A stretch of 8,107 nt of DNA from Euzebyaceae bacterium (lineage in GTDB: Bacteria > Actinomycetota > Nitriliruptoria > Euzebyales > Egibacteraceae). Position 1 is the stretch's first letter. Each line of letters starts with the position of its first letter. Position numbers and translations under genes: made by a program. This document shows positions 1-6,347 of this stretch, in pieces. The DNA is taken from assembly GCA_013698135.1 (NCBI GenBank), contig JACCVM010000224.1, positions 1 to 8,107 of the forward strand. The letters run 5' to 3'. The notes under the pieces are model-generated. The model searched no databases. It saw only the letters and a program-made list of their open reading frames with translations, and was not told the DNA's origin.

Positions 1-263
1 TGGTCACCGCCGAAGGCCCCGACGGCCTGTTCGCGCAGCTGGAGGTGCGCGCGCCACGCCTGGCGCGCGCCTGCCAGCGCCTCGGCGACGAGCACGCCAC
101 CATCGCCGAAGCCCTCACCGAGGCCGAACGGGCGCTGGCAGGCCCACCCGACGAGGCCCGCGAAGCGGTCTTGAGCGTGCTCGCGCTGTTGGCCCGGCAT
201 CGCCAAAGCGGCGCGGACCTGATGTACGAGGCTTATGCGGTCGACATCGGCGGCGAGGACTGA
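1..263 (+). CDS. C-terminal part of a small helical protein, possibly hemerythrin-like (5' end outside window)
   Basis: An open frame enters from the left edge (first full codon at 3) and stops with TGA at 261-263, giving the last 86 residues of a protein. It is alanine- and leucine-rich and predicted helical. It carries an EH pair in RLGDEHATI and later LLARHRQSGADLMYEAY, ending VDIGGED. The spacing of His and acidic residues on two helices recalls the C-terminal helices of hemerythrin/HHE-type proteins, but the diagnostic metal-ligand set cannot be completed because the N terminus is missing. It is the only plus-strand gene and is convergent with rdgB, overlapping its 3' end by 31 nt. That the frame is coding rests on normal actinobacterial composition and a plausible helical protein sequence. 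The function is not established, and the hemerythrin link is an inference of low confidence. Confidence 0.6.
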   Translation, partial: VTAEGPDGLFAQLEVRAPRLARACQRLGDEHATIAEALTEAERALAGPPDEAREAVLSVLALLARHRQSGADLMYEAYAVDIGGED

Positions 264-862
264 TCCACCAGCTGGCGCACGGCTGCGGCGATGGCGCGGA
301 ACGCCTTGCCCCGGTGGGAGATCGCATCCTTGGCCTCGGCCGTCATCTCCGCCGTGGTGTAGCGCTCCCCGGACGGCTGGAAGATCGGGTCGTAGCCGAA
401 GCCGTTGCTGCCCCGTGGTGCCTCGGCGAGGGTGCCGGCAAGGGTCCCGTGCGCGGTCCATTCACGGCCGTCCGGCGCGACCAGCGCGGCCACGCAGACG
501 AACCGGGCGGTGCGGTCGGGCAGCCCGCCCAGCCGCTGCAGGACCAGTGCCATGTTGGCTTGGTCGTCGCCGTGGGCGCCCGCGTACCGTGCCGAGCGGA
601 CGCCAGGCTCGCCCCCCAGCGCCTTCACCTCGAGGCCGCTGTCGTCGGCGATGCAGGCGAGTCCGCAAGCAGCCACCGCGGCGTGGGCCTTGAGCAGCGC
701 GTTCTCGGCGAAGGTGTCGCCGGTTTCCTCCACGTCGGGCAGCCCGAGCTGGGCGCCGGCAACCAGCTGGACGCCCGCCAGCGCCGGGTCAGCCGCCAGG
801 ATGCGACACAGCTCGAGCACTTTGGCCTGGTTGGAGGTGGCCAGGACCAGCCGCGCCGTCAC
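233..862 (-). CDS. rdgB: RdgB/HAM1-family non-canonical purine NTP pyrophosphatase (ITP/XTP/dITP)
   Basis: Cytosolic house-cleaning enzyme that hydrolyses ITP, dITP and XTP to monophosphate and pyrophosphate, keeping deaminated purines out of DNA and RNA. The 209-residue product is of normal family length. Family motifs in order: TSNQAK at residues 9-14 (nucleotide binding), TFAENALLKA at 50-59, DDSGLEV at 73-79 with the catalytic/metal acidic pair, SNGFGYDPIF at 152-161 (base recognition), and SHRGKA at 182-187. The start is GTG at 862, chosen because the family N terminus (VTARLVLATSN) begins there and because it overlaps the rph stop as GTGA, implying translational coupling. The frame stays open further upstream, but that extension is the shadow of rph. 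It is the last gene of the murI-MBL-rph-rdgB operon. The stop is TAA at 233-235, inside the convergent left-edge gene. Confidence 0.96.
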   Translation of the reverse strand: MTARLVLATSNQAKVLELCRILAADPALAGVQLVAGAQLGLPDVEETGDTFAENALLKAHAAVAACGLACIADDSGLEVKALGGEPGVRSARYAGAHGDDQANMALVLQRLGGLPDRTARFVCVAALVAPDGREWTAHGTLAGTLAEAPRGSNGFGYDPIFQPSGERYTTAEMTAEAKDAISHRGKAFRAIAAAVRQLVDQSSPPMSTA

Positions 863-1581
863 GCGTTCGCCACCGCCGACTGCTGCACCTCGAACAGCGC
901 CCGGCACCCGTGGATGGCCAGGTCGAGCATCCGTTCGAGCTGCGCCCGGCTGAACGGGTCGTGCTCGGCGGTGGATTGCACCTCCACGAAGCGTCCGTCG
1001 CCCGTCATGACCACGTTGCAGTCGGTGTCGGCGACGACGTCCTCGGCGTAGCACAGATCCAGCAGCGCCTCGCCCCCGACGACACCGACGCTGACGGCTG
1101 CCAGCGGCGTCAGCGCCGGCCGTGACGCTCGCAGTCCGCGGCGCACCATCTCGTCCATTGCCAAAGCCAGCGCCACCCACGCCCCGGTGATGGCGGCGGT
1201 GCGCGTCCCACCGTCGGCCTGCAAGACGTCACAGTCGACCGCAATGGTGTGCTCGCGCAGGTCGGCGAGGTCCACGGCGGCTCGCAGCGACCGCCCGATG
1301 AGCCGCTTGATCTCGTGGGTCCGGCCGCCGACGCGCCCGCGCGTCGACTCCCGCGCGGTGCGCTCGCTGGTGGCGCGGGGCAGCATCGCGTACTCGGCGG
1401 TCACCCAACCCAGTCCCGAGCCTTGCCGCCAGCGTGGGACGCCGGTGTCGAGGCTGGCCGCGCACAGCACCTGCGTGCGGCCGAAGCTGACCAGCGCCGA
1501 GCCTTCGGCGAACTCCTGCACGCCCGTGCGGATCGACACCGGCCGCAGGGCGTCGTTGCTGCGCCCGTCGCTGCGCGTCAC
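859..1581 (-). CDS. rph: Ribonuclease PH
   Basis: Phosphorolytic 3'-5' exoribonuclease that trims tRNA 3' ends using inorganic phosphate and releases nucleoside diphosphates; it works as a hexamer in the cytosol. The product is 240 residues, near the usual 238-260. The N terminus TRSDGRSNDALRPV is typical. GGRTHEIKRLIGRSLRAAVD carries the conserved Arg residues of the substrate site. CDVLQADGGTRTAAITGA is the phosphate-binding core, and EVQSTAEHDPFS is the usual C-terminal block. The GTG start at 1581 matches the family N terminus and overlaps the upstream stop as GTGA. The stop TGA at 859-861 overlaps the rdgB GTG in the same way. The longer open frame to 1797 is antisense-free read-through of the preceding gene's sequence in another frame and has no family similarity. 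Mycobacteria have the same rph-rdgB order. Confidence 0.97.
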   Translation of the reverse strand: MTRSDGRSNDALRPVSIRTGVQEFAEGSALVSFGRTQVLCAASLDTGVPRWRQGSGLGWVTAEYAMLPRATSERTARESTRGRVGGRTHEIKRLIGRSLRAAVDLADLREHTIAVDCDVLQADGGTRTAAITGAWVALALAMDEMVRRGLRASRPALTPLAAVSVGVVGGEALLDLCYAEDVVADTDCNVVMTGDGRFVEVQSTAEHDPFSRAQLERMLDLAIHGCRALFEVQQSAVANA

Positions 1582-2327
1582 AGCTCGATCGAGAACAGAT
1601 CGGTGGCCACCAGAACCTCTCCGTCGTAGCTGCCGGCGGCCTCGGCGGCGGCCTCGGCCGGGTCGTTGGACGGGATGACGTGGGTGACCATCAGCCGAGC
1701 GGCCCCCGCGTCCGCAGCCTGCCGGCCGGCCTCGGCGCCGGTCATGTGAATGCCCGATGGTAGGGGACGGTGCCGCTCCAGCCACGTCGCGTCGCACAGG
1801 AACAGGTCGGCGTCGCGCGCGGCGTCGCTCAACGACGCCGTGGCGGCGCTGTCGGCGCTGTAGGCCACGACCACGCCGTCGGTCGTGATGCGCACCGCCA
1901 GCGTCTCCACCGGATGGTTGGCGGGAAACAGGTCAAGGGTCATCGGCCCCAGCTGCAAGCGCTCTCCCGCCGAGGCGGCGGAGAACTGGCAGCGGTTGGC
2001 GAACTCGCCGTCGTCGTTGACCACCTGCGCCAGGTGCTGCAGCGTCCCGCCCGGCGCGTACACGGGCACCGAGCGCGGCCCGTCGGGGTGGAAGCGCAAC
2101 ATGTAGTACAGCCCGTACAGGTCGGAGAAGTGGTCGGGGTGCAGATGGCTGATCAGCACCGCGTCGATGTCGGCGACGTCCCAGCGCTGCTGCAGGTTGC
2201 TCAGCGAGCCGTTGCCGCAGTCCACCAGCAGCCGGTAGCCCGGCGTCTCCAGCAGGTACGACGAGCACATGCGGGCCGGACCGGGATGGGTGCCAGCACA
2301 GCCGAGCACCGTCAGACGGACGCTCAA
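1578..2327 (-). CDS. Metallo-beta-lactamase-fold hydrolase, Rv1339-like (possible cyclic-nucleotide phosphodiesterase)
   Basis: A 249-residue MBL-fold protein, related to RNase Z and class II cyclic phosphodiesterases. The zinc motif HxHxDH is present as SHLHPDH (His61, His63, Asp65, His66). The N-terminal strand LTVLGCAGTHPGP and DCGNGSLSNL at about 36-45 are typical. Further metal ligands are likely in ANHPVET, in YSADSA and CDATW, and in the late HVIPSND. Its position between murI and rph is that of M. tuberculosis Rv1339, which has been reported as an atypical cAMP phosphodiesterase. That activity is transferred here only by synteny and fold; a general esterase or RNase Z-like role remains possible. 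Start TTG at 2327 is chosen because it overlaps the murI stop (TTGA) and sits directly before the conserved first strand. A GTG six codons in would cut that strand. Confidence 0.9.
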   Translation of the reverse strand: MSVRLTVLGCAGTHPGPARMCSSYLLETPGYRLLVDCGNGSLSNLQQRWDVADIDAVLISHLHPDHFSDLYGLYYMLRFHPDGPRSVPVYAPGGTLQHLAQVVNDDGEFANRCQFSAASAGERLQLGPMTLDLFPANHPVETLAVRITTDGVVVAYSADSAATASLSDAARDADLFLCDATWLERHRPLPSGIHMTGAEAGRQAADAGAARLMVTHVIPSNDPAEAAAEAAGSYDGEVLVATDLFSIEL

Positions 2328-3199
2328 CCACGGCCTCCGGAACGTTCCACGTCCACGGCGGTCAGGCGGGGACCCAGGAAACGGGCGCCGAGCTGGGCGA
2401 ACGACGCCGGCGCGCCGCTGGCCACGAAGCGGTGCCCGGCGCGCACTGGCTCGCCGTGCGCCAACGCCCCCCGGTCGACCAGGTCGACAAACACCCGGCG
2501 AGCGGTCTCCTCGGCTGACGACACCAGGACGACACCACTTCCCATGACGTAGGTCAGCACCCCGGTCAGCAACGGGTAGTGCGTGCAGCCAAGGATGAGC
2601 GTGTCGACGCCCGCGGCCACCAGCGGGCCGAGGTAGTCCGCGGCGACATCGAGGACCTCCGGGTCGGTCGTGCGGCCCTGTTCGACCAGCTCCACAAAGC
2701 GTGGGCACGCCTGGCTGAAGACCTTGATGTCCTCGCCGACCTCGGCGACGGCCAGGTCGTAGGCGCCGGACTGCACGGTTCCGACGGTACCGATGACCCC
2801 GACCCGACCGTTGCGGGTCGCACGGACCGCCGTGTCCACCGCCGGCCGGATGACCCCGACGACCGGAACGTCGAAGTTCAGCGGTCCCGACGTCGACGGC
2901 TCGAGTGCCGCCGCGGTCGCCGTGTTGCACGCCGCGACGACCAGCTTGGTGTCCTGGGCGGCGAGCCAGCCCACGATCTCGGCGGTGAACTCCCGGACGG
3001 TGTCGAGGTCGCGGGGACCGTACGGTCCTCGGGCGGTATCGCCGAAGTAGACGATGCGCTCGTCGGGCAGCAGGTCCATCAGCGCCCGCGCCACCGTCAA
3101 ACCACCGACGCCCGAGTCGAACACACCGATGGGTCGCGGATCCCCAGTGGGCGGGCGTGGCGTCGCCAGGCCACTGCGGTCGTCGGTCATCGCGGTCAT
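2324..3199 (-). CDS. murI: Glutamate racemase
   Basis: Interconverts L- and D-glutamate without a cofactor, supplying D-Glu for the peptidoglycan stem peptide in the cytosol. The product is 291 residues; the family is usually 255-290. PIGVFDSGVGGLTV at 23-36 contains the first catalytic-site Asp-Ser. YFGDTARGPYG at 51-61 is typical. The two catalytic cysteines are visible: Cys91 in AACNTATA and Cys205 in LGCTHYPLL. ATG at 3199 opens the frame, and a second in-frame ATG lies three codons later. Neither has a clear Shine-Dalgarno sequence. A TACACT -10-like hexamer ends 8 nt before the first ATG, which suggests a leaderless transcript. The roughly 20 residues before the first motif are a poorly conserved extension, so the second ATG is an acceptable alternative. 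It is the first gene of an overlapping operon with the MBL gene, rph and rdgB. Confidence 0.97.
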   Translation of the reverse strand: MTAMTDDRSGLATPRPPTGDPRPIGVFDSGVGGLTVARALMDLLPDERIVYFGDTARGPYGPRDLDTVREFTAEIVGWLAAQDTKLVVAACNTATAAALEPSTSGPLNFDVPVVGVIRPAVDTAVRATRNGRVGVIGTVGTVQSGAYDLAVAEVGEDIKVFSQACPRFVELVEQGRTTDPEVLDVAADYLGPLVAAGVDTLILGCTHYPLLTGVLTYVMGSGVVLVSSAEETARRVFVDLVDRGALAHGEPVRAGHRFVASGAPASFAQLGARFLGPRLTAVDVERSGGRG

Positions 3200-3207
3200 C
3201 GCCGCGC

Positions 3208-3235
3208 AGTGTAAGGGCGAAGGTCAGCTGGTCAG
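3208..3235 (-). promoter_or_regulatory. Candidate promoter of murI, possibly leaderless
   Basis: On the minus strand, CTGACC (3230-3235, four of six matches to TTGACA) is followed after 16 nt by TACACT (3208-3213), which fits the actinobacterial TANNNT -10 pattern. The ATG of murI starts 8 nt after the -10, so transcription would begin at or within a base or two of the start codon. That agrees with the lack of a ribosome binding site. The -35 overlaps the cysM stop codon. This is a pattern match only and has no expression support. Confidence 0.4.
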
Positions 3236-4176
3236 GCCCACAGGGTCTGCGACAGGCCTGCGGCGATGTCGGCGACGTCGCCGGGCGCGTAGGCGCCGGT
3301 CGACAGGTACTTGAACCCGCCGTCAGGCGAGACGACGACCACCTTCGAGCCCTCGGCCAGGCGCCGGGGATCGCACACTCGCAGCGCCACGGACAGGGCA
3401 GCGCCGGTCGACACGCCGGCGAAGATCCCCTCGGCGGCGGCCAGGTCGCGGGTCGCCTGCAGTGCCTTGACCGAGTCGACCTTGATCCGCCCGTCGAGCA
3501 CCGAGGTGTCCAGCACGGGGGGCACGAACCCCTCGTCGATGTTGCGTAGCCCGTAGACTTGGTCGCCGTACTCCGGCTCGGCGGCGAAGACTTTGATCGC
3601 CGGGTCGTGCTCTTTGAACCGCCGCCCGGCCCCCGTCAGGGTGCCGCCGGTGCCCAGACCAGCCACCAGCGCGCCGACATCGGGAAGGTCGCGCAGGATC
3701 TCCGGGGCCGTGGTCTCGTAGTGGGCTCGCGGGTTGGCGGGGTTGCCGTACTGGAACGGCATGTACAGGTCTGGGTCGTCGGCGGCCATCTCGCGCGCGA
3801 GCCGGACCGCACCGTTTGACCCCTCGCCGGCGGGACTGGAGACGATGTCGACGCCGTACAGCGACAACAGCATGCGCCGTTCCTGCGAGGTGTTCTCCGG
3901 CAGGACGCAGGTCAGCTTGTAACCCTTGGGTGCGCAGATGGCGGCCAGGGCGATGCCGGTGTTGCCCGAGGTCGGCTCCAGCACCCGGGAGCCCGGGTGC
4001 AGCTGACCGGCGCGCTCGGCAGCCGCGATGAGGTAGGCCGCGACGCGGTCCTTGACCGAGCCGGTCGGGTTGTGCCCCTCCAGCTTCAGGTACAGCGAGT
4101 ACCCGGGCGGCGACATCGACGGCAGCCCGACCAGCGGCGTGCCGCCGACGGCCTGGCTGATGTCGCGGGCAGGCAT
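3232..4176 (-). CDS. cysM: CysM-type cysteine synthase (O-phosphoserine:CysO-thiocarboxylate)
   Basis: PLP-dependent fold-type II enzyme. In actinobacteria, CysM joins O-phosphoserine to the thiocarboxylated sulfur carrier CysO to give CysO-cysteine. The 314-residue product has the PLP Schiff-base lysine Lys42 in PTGSVKDR, the substrate loop PTSGNTG at 68-74, QYGNPANPRAHY at 142-153, and the PLP phosphate-binding GLGTGGT at 173-179. It also has YGLRNIDEGFVPP at 208-220, whose Arg211 aligns with the arginine linked to O-phosphoserine preference in M. tuberculosis CysM. The C terminus ends LWA, as in the mycobacterial protein; this tail is known to close over the active site. The ATG at 4176 is 6 nt after the cysO stop, and a G-run within the end of cysO can serve as its ribosome binding site. 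The neighbour cysO makes the CysM call much stronger than a CysK call. Confidence 0.95.
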   Translation of the reverse strand: MPARDISQAVGGTPLVGLPSMSPPGYSLYLKLEGHNPTGSVKDRVAAYLIAAAERAGQLHPGSRVLEPTSGNTGIALAAICAPKGYKLTCVLPENTSQERRMLLSLYGVDIVSSPAGEGSNGAVRLAREMAADDPDLYMPFQYGNPANPRAHYETTAPEILRDLPDVGALVAGLGTGGTLTGAGRRFKEHDPAIKVFAAEPEYGDQVYGLRNIDEGFVPPVLDTSVLDGRIKVDSVKALQATRDLAAAEGIFAGVSTGAALSVALRVCDPRRLAEGSKVVVVSPDGGFKYLSTGAYAPGDVADIAAGLSQTLWA

Positions 4177-4182
4177 TGCCGG

Positions 4183-4458
4183 TCAGCCCCCGGCGACGGC
4201 CGGAAGAATCGAAACCGTGTCGCCGTCGCGCAACGGTGTCTGGATGCCGCCGAGGAAGCGGACGTCCTCGTCGTTGAGGTACACGTTGATGAACCGGTGC
4301 AGCTGCCCGTCCATACCGACCAGCGCATCTCGTAGCCCCGCATGGCGATCGTCGAGGTCGTCGACCAGCTCAGCCAGCGTTGAGCCCTCCCCGCTCACCT
4401 TGGCCTCACCGTCGGTGTGCTTGCGCAGGACAGTGGGGATCCGCACATCGATGGCCAT
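4183..4458 (-). CDS. cysO: CysO, ubiquitin-like sulfur carrier protein (MoaD/ThiS family)
   Basis: Small beta-grasp protein whose C-terminal Gly-Gly is adenylated and thiocarboxylated, then donates sulfur to CysM. The 91-residue product starts MAIDVRIPTVLRKHT, has LHRFINVYLNDEDVRFLGG in the middle and ends SILPAVAGG. The last five residues and the NDEDVRF block match my recollection of the M. tuberculosis CysO sequence. ATG at 4458 is chosen by family alignment; an AGGAG lies 12 nt upstream, a slightly long spacing. The open frame runs on to 4611, but that stretch is shadow sequence of the phosphotransferase gene. cysM follows after 6 nt. The activating enzyme that charges CysO (MoeZ/MoeB type) is not in the window. 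Confidence 0.95.
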   Translation of the reverse strand: MAIDVRIPTVLRKHTDGEAKVSGEGSTLAELVDDLDDRHAGLRDALVGMDGQLHRFINVYLNDEDVRFLGGIQTPLRDGDTVSILPAVAGG

Positions 4459-4528
4459 GGGTCCGACACGCTCCTGATGGTGGGAGTGGAGGAGTACGAG
4501 GCTAGCAATCCTCCGAGGACGGCGACTG

Positions 4529-5521
4529 CTACTCGGCGAAGACGGACTCGGAGAATCGGTTCGCGTAGCTGCGCAGGAGCAGGGACCAGTAGGCAACGGT
4601 GGCGTCCCCATGCGCGGTCTGCGCGTGCCCGGTCGCCAGATCGGCCAGCATCGCGACGAGCAGGTACCCCGCGACGCTGCTGGCCAGCCCCAGCCGCCGC
4701 AGGTGCCGCCGGAACGACCGTGCGGTCAGTTCGCCAAGCCAGTCGCCCTTGAGAAAGGCCCGGTGGAACGCGTCGAGGCGGTTGGGCGGCCCGTGGGCGA
4801 CGGGAAGCGCCCGCGCGTAATGGTTCAACAGCAGGACCATGTCCACGATCGGCGTGCGCGACTGCGCTCCGCCCTCCCAATCGACGACCCGCAGCGTCGT
4901 CTGATCCAGCAGGCAGTTGGTCGTGCCCAGATCGCCATGGCCGGGCAGGAGCGGCAGGGCGAGCGGACCGATCGCCATCCCCCGCCGTTGGACGTGCTCG
5001 AGGAAGGCTCGCTGCCGGTCGCAAGGCTCGCCCAGGGCCGTTGTGACCCGCGTGACCACGGTGTCCGGCTCGATCGTCACGAAGTTGGCTGGCGGGCGGT
5101 TTTGCAGGCGGAACAGCCAGTCGAACAGCAGCTCGTGGTCCCGCGCGCTTGACCGTGCGGAAGGGCGAACTCGCTGGCGGAGCACGACGTTCAACGGGCG
5201 GCCGGACAGGCCGGTCTGGACCACGATGACCCGGCGTTTGCTGCGCACCAGACCCACCGGTCGCGGGACGGTGCCTGCCAGGTCCTCGCGGCGCTCCAGC
5301 GCGGTCAGGGCCTCGTGTTCGGCGACGAGTCGGCGGCGGTAACGGGCACTGTTGTCCACCTTGATCACGAGCGCAGGCGTCACCTGGCGGCTGGCGAACA
5401 GCGCCCACACCGCTCGTCCCTCACGACGGCTGCCCATCTGCACGGCGGTCGACGACGGCGGGACGTACGCGCCGATGTCGACGCCACCGCGGGCGCACTC
5501 TTTGAGGATCCGCTCGATCAT
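4529..5521 (-). CDS. APH/choline-kinase-like phosphotransferase, substrate unknown
   Basis: A 330-residue protein of the aminoglycoside phosphotransferase-like kinase fold. The N-lobe has ALVIKVDNS with the likely ATP-contacting Lys54, followed by EHEALTAL, whose Glu could be the helix-C partner. The catalytic loop is GHGDLGTTN (His195, Asp197, Asn202), and the metal-binding segment is VVDWEGG (Asp214, Glu216). These are the expected kinase residues, so the enzyme should be active. The substrate cannot be read from the sequence; relatives phosphorylate sugars, aminoglycosides, choline and other small hydroxyl compounds. Its ATG overlaps the stop of the upstream methyltransferase as ATGA, so the two are probably translated together and act in one pathway. 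Such kinase/methyltransferase pairs occur in saccharide clusters, but no glycosyltransferase is present here. Downstream, 70 nt separate it from cysO. Confidence 0.85.
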   Translation of the reverse strand: MIERILKECARGGVDIGAYVPPSSTAVQMGSRREGRAVWALFASRQVTPALVIKVDNSARYRRRLVAEHEALTALERREDLAGTVPRPVGLVRSKRRVIVVQTGLSGRPLNVVLRQRVRPSARSSARDHELLFDWLFRLQNRPPANFVTIEPDTVVTRVTTALGEPCDRQRAFLEHVQRRGMAIGPLALPLLPGHGDLGTTNCLLDQTTLRVVDWEGGAQSRTPIVDMVLLLNHYARALPVAHGPPNRLDAFHRAFLKGDWLGELTARSFRRHLRRLGLASSVAGYLLVAMLADLATGHAQTAHGDATVAYWSLLLRSYANRFSESVFAE

Positions 5522-6276
5522 CGCGCCACCTGCCGCTCCACCCGACGTGCCCGAAGGCCGAGGGCCGGGAACAGCGTCAAGGCCATTGTTCGACTGGGTA
5601 TGCGGCGCAGGAAGCGGGCGCGCAGCAGGCCGCTGACGTTCAGTGGCAGGTAGGCGCGCTCCACGTACCAGCGCAGCGCCTCGTTGCTGGTGGCCGGTAC
5701 CAGGTGACGCGGATTATGCAGGCCGGGACGGATGGCGTACTGCTCGACCACCGCAAACCCCGCGGCCTGCAGCAGCCGCCGACCATGGCGCAGCGTCAGC
5801 GCGGCCTTGTCGCGTGGCGCGTACCAGCGCGCCCTCGCGGCAAGAAACAGGTGCCCGCCGGGCCGCACGATGCGGTGCATCTCCCGTGCGAGAAGGTAGC
5901 GCTGCGACATGCGCAGGGCCGGGATGATGAGGTGATCTGCCCACTCGTCGGCCAGCGGCACGGCCTGACCCGAGTCGACGATCACCACGTCGCCGCCAAG
6001 CGGGCTCGCCTCGCTCTGGGCGGGCGTGATGAGGGACATGGTTTCGACGCCAAGGCCCCGAGCGGAACGCACCACCTCCGGGCTGGAGCCGACGACCAGG
6101 AGCCGATCGCCCGGGCCAAGCGGCAGCGCGAAGCACAGCGAACGCGGATTTCGCAGACCGACCGAACCCTCCAGCGCTCGAAGCATGCGCGCGGCATCGT
6201 CGCTCACGCCGGTCCCCCGGGACCGCTTGTCCCCTCGTGCGCCTGCCATTCCATGGCTGCAACGTCGCCCAGCCAT
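5518..6276 (-). CDS. SAM-dependent methyltransferase-like protein (class I, Methyltransf_11 type)
   Basis: A 252-residue protein. Motif I is DRLLVVGSSPE at about 57-67, a divergent form of the glycine-rich SAM loop. GGDVVIVDSGQAVPLADEWADHL at 94-116 follows the pattern of the acidic and post-motif region. MHRIVRPGGHLFLAAR at 133-148 is the familiar LkPGG strand. The C-terminal third is basic and Arg-rich, with AYLPLNVSGLLRARFLRRIPSRT, and may contact a membrane or substrate. ATG at 6276 is chosen because a full AGGAGG lies 7 nt upstream; GTG 6312 and ATG 6300 are in frame but lie upstream of or within the RBS hairpin. A GTG at codon 24 is another alternative and would remove a low-complexity basic leader. 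It is translationally coupled to the phosphotransferase by ATGA. The substrate is unknown, and the divergent motif I leaves some doubt about catalysis. Confidence 0.8.
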   Translation of the reverse strand: MAGRRCSHGMAGARGDKRSRGTGVSDDAARMLRALEGSVGLRNPRSLCFALPLGPGDRLLVVGSSPEVVRSARGLGVETMSLITPAQSEASPLGGDVVIVDSGQAVPLADEWADHLIIPALRMSQRYLLAREMHRIVRPGGHLFLAARARWYAPRDKAALTLRHGRRLLQAAGFAVVEQYAIRPGLHNPRHLVPATSNEALRWYVERAYLPLNVSGLLRARFLRRIPSRTMALTLFPALGLRARRVERQVAR

Positions 6277-6300
6277 ATGAGCGCCTCCTAAGGCGCTCAT
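6277..6300 (-). promoter_or_regulatory. Hairpin enclosing the ribosome binding site of the methyltransferase
   Basis: The inverted repeat ATGAGCGCC/GGCGCTCAT (6292-6300 with 6277-6285) pairs perfectly over 9 bp around a 6-nt loop, TTAGGA on the minus strand. The Shine-Dalgarno AGGAGG (6284-6289) spans the loop and the first two stem bases, and the ATG start follows immediately after the stem. The fold could limit ribosome access or hold the site exposed in the loop. The pairing is seen directly; a regulatory role is inferred. Confidence 0.55.
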
Positions 6301-6320
6301 GAGAAGATTCACATCCTGTT

Positions 6321-6347
6321 AACCGACGTTGTGCTGGTGGAACCGAC
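6321..6347. repeat. Short direct repeat AACCGAC, 20-bp period
   Basis: AACCGAC occurs at 6321-6327 and 6341-6347, exactly 20 bp (two helical turns) apart, in the 70-nt gap between mec and the methyltransferase. The second copy runs into the mec stop codon. It could be a regulator site for the methyltransferase-phosphotransferase pair, but 7-bp repeats can occur by chance. Confidence 0.25.

Noticed and set aside
863..1180. N-terminal extension of the rdgB open frame up to 1180
   Set aside because: It is Arg/Gly-rich shadow sequence inside rph; the family N terminus starts at GTG 862, which overlaps the rph stop.
1582..1797. N-terminal extension of the rph frame
   Set aside because: It lies within the MBL coding sequence in another frame and has no RNase PH similarity; GTG 1581 fits the family and the GTGA overlap.
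2328..2930. About 200-residue N-terminal extension of the MBL protein
   Set aside because: It is a low-complexity Arg/Gly shadow of murI; the conserved MBL fold begins right after TTG 2327.
4509..4519. Dyad TCCTC-C-GAGGA in the gap upstream of cysO
   Set aside because: It is too short and has a 1-nt centre, so it cannot form a hairpin; as an operator it has no supporting context.
4395..5408. Long minus-strand frame of 337 residues
   Set aside because: It overlaps the phosphotransferase in another frame and is rich in Arg, Pro and Ala with no family motif, a usual artefact of GC-rich DNA.
6277..6312. Earlier in-frame starts (GTG 6312, ATG 6300) for the methyltransferase
   Set aside because: They would place the perfect AGGAGG inside the coding sequence; ATG 6276 has ideal 7-nt spacing from it.
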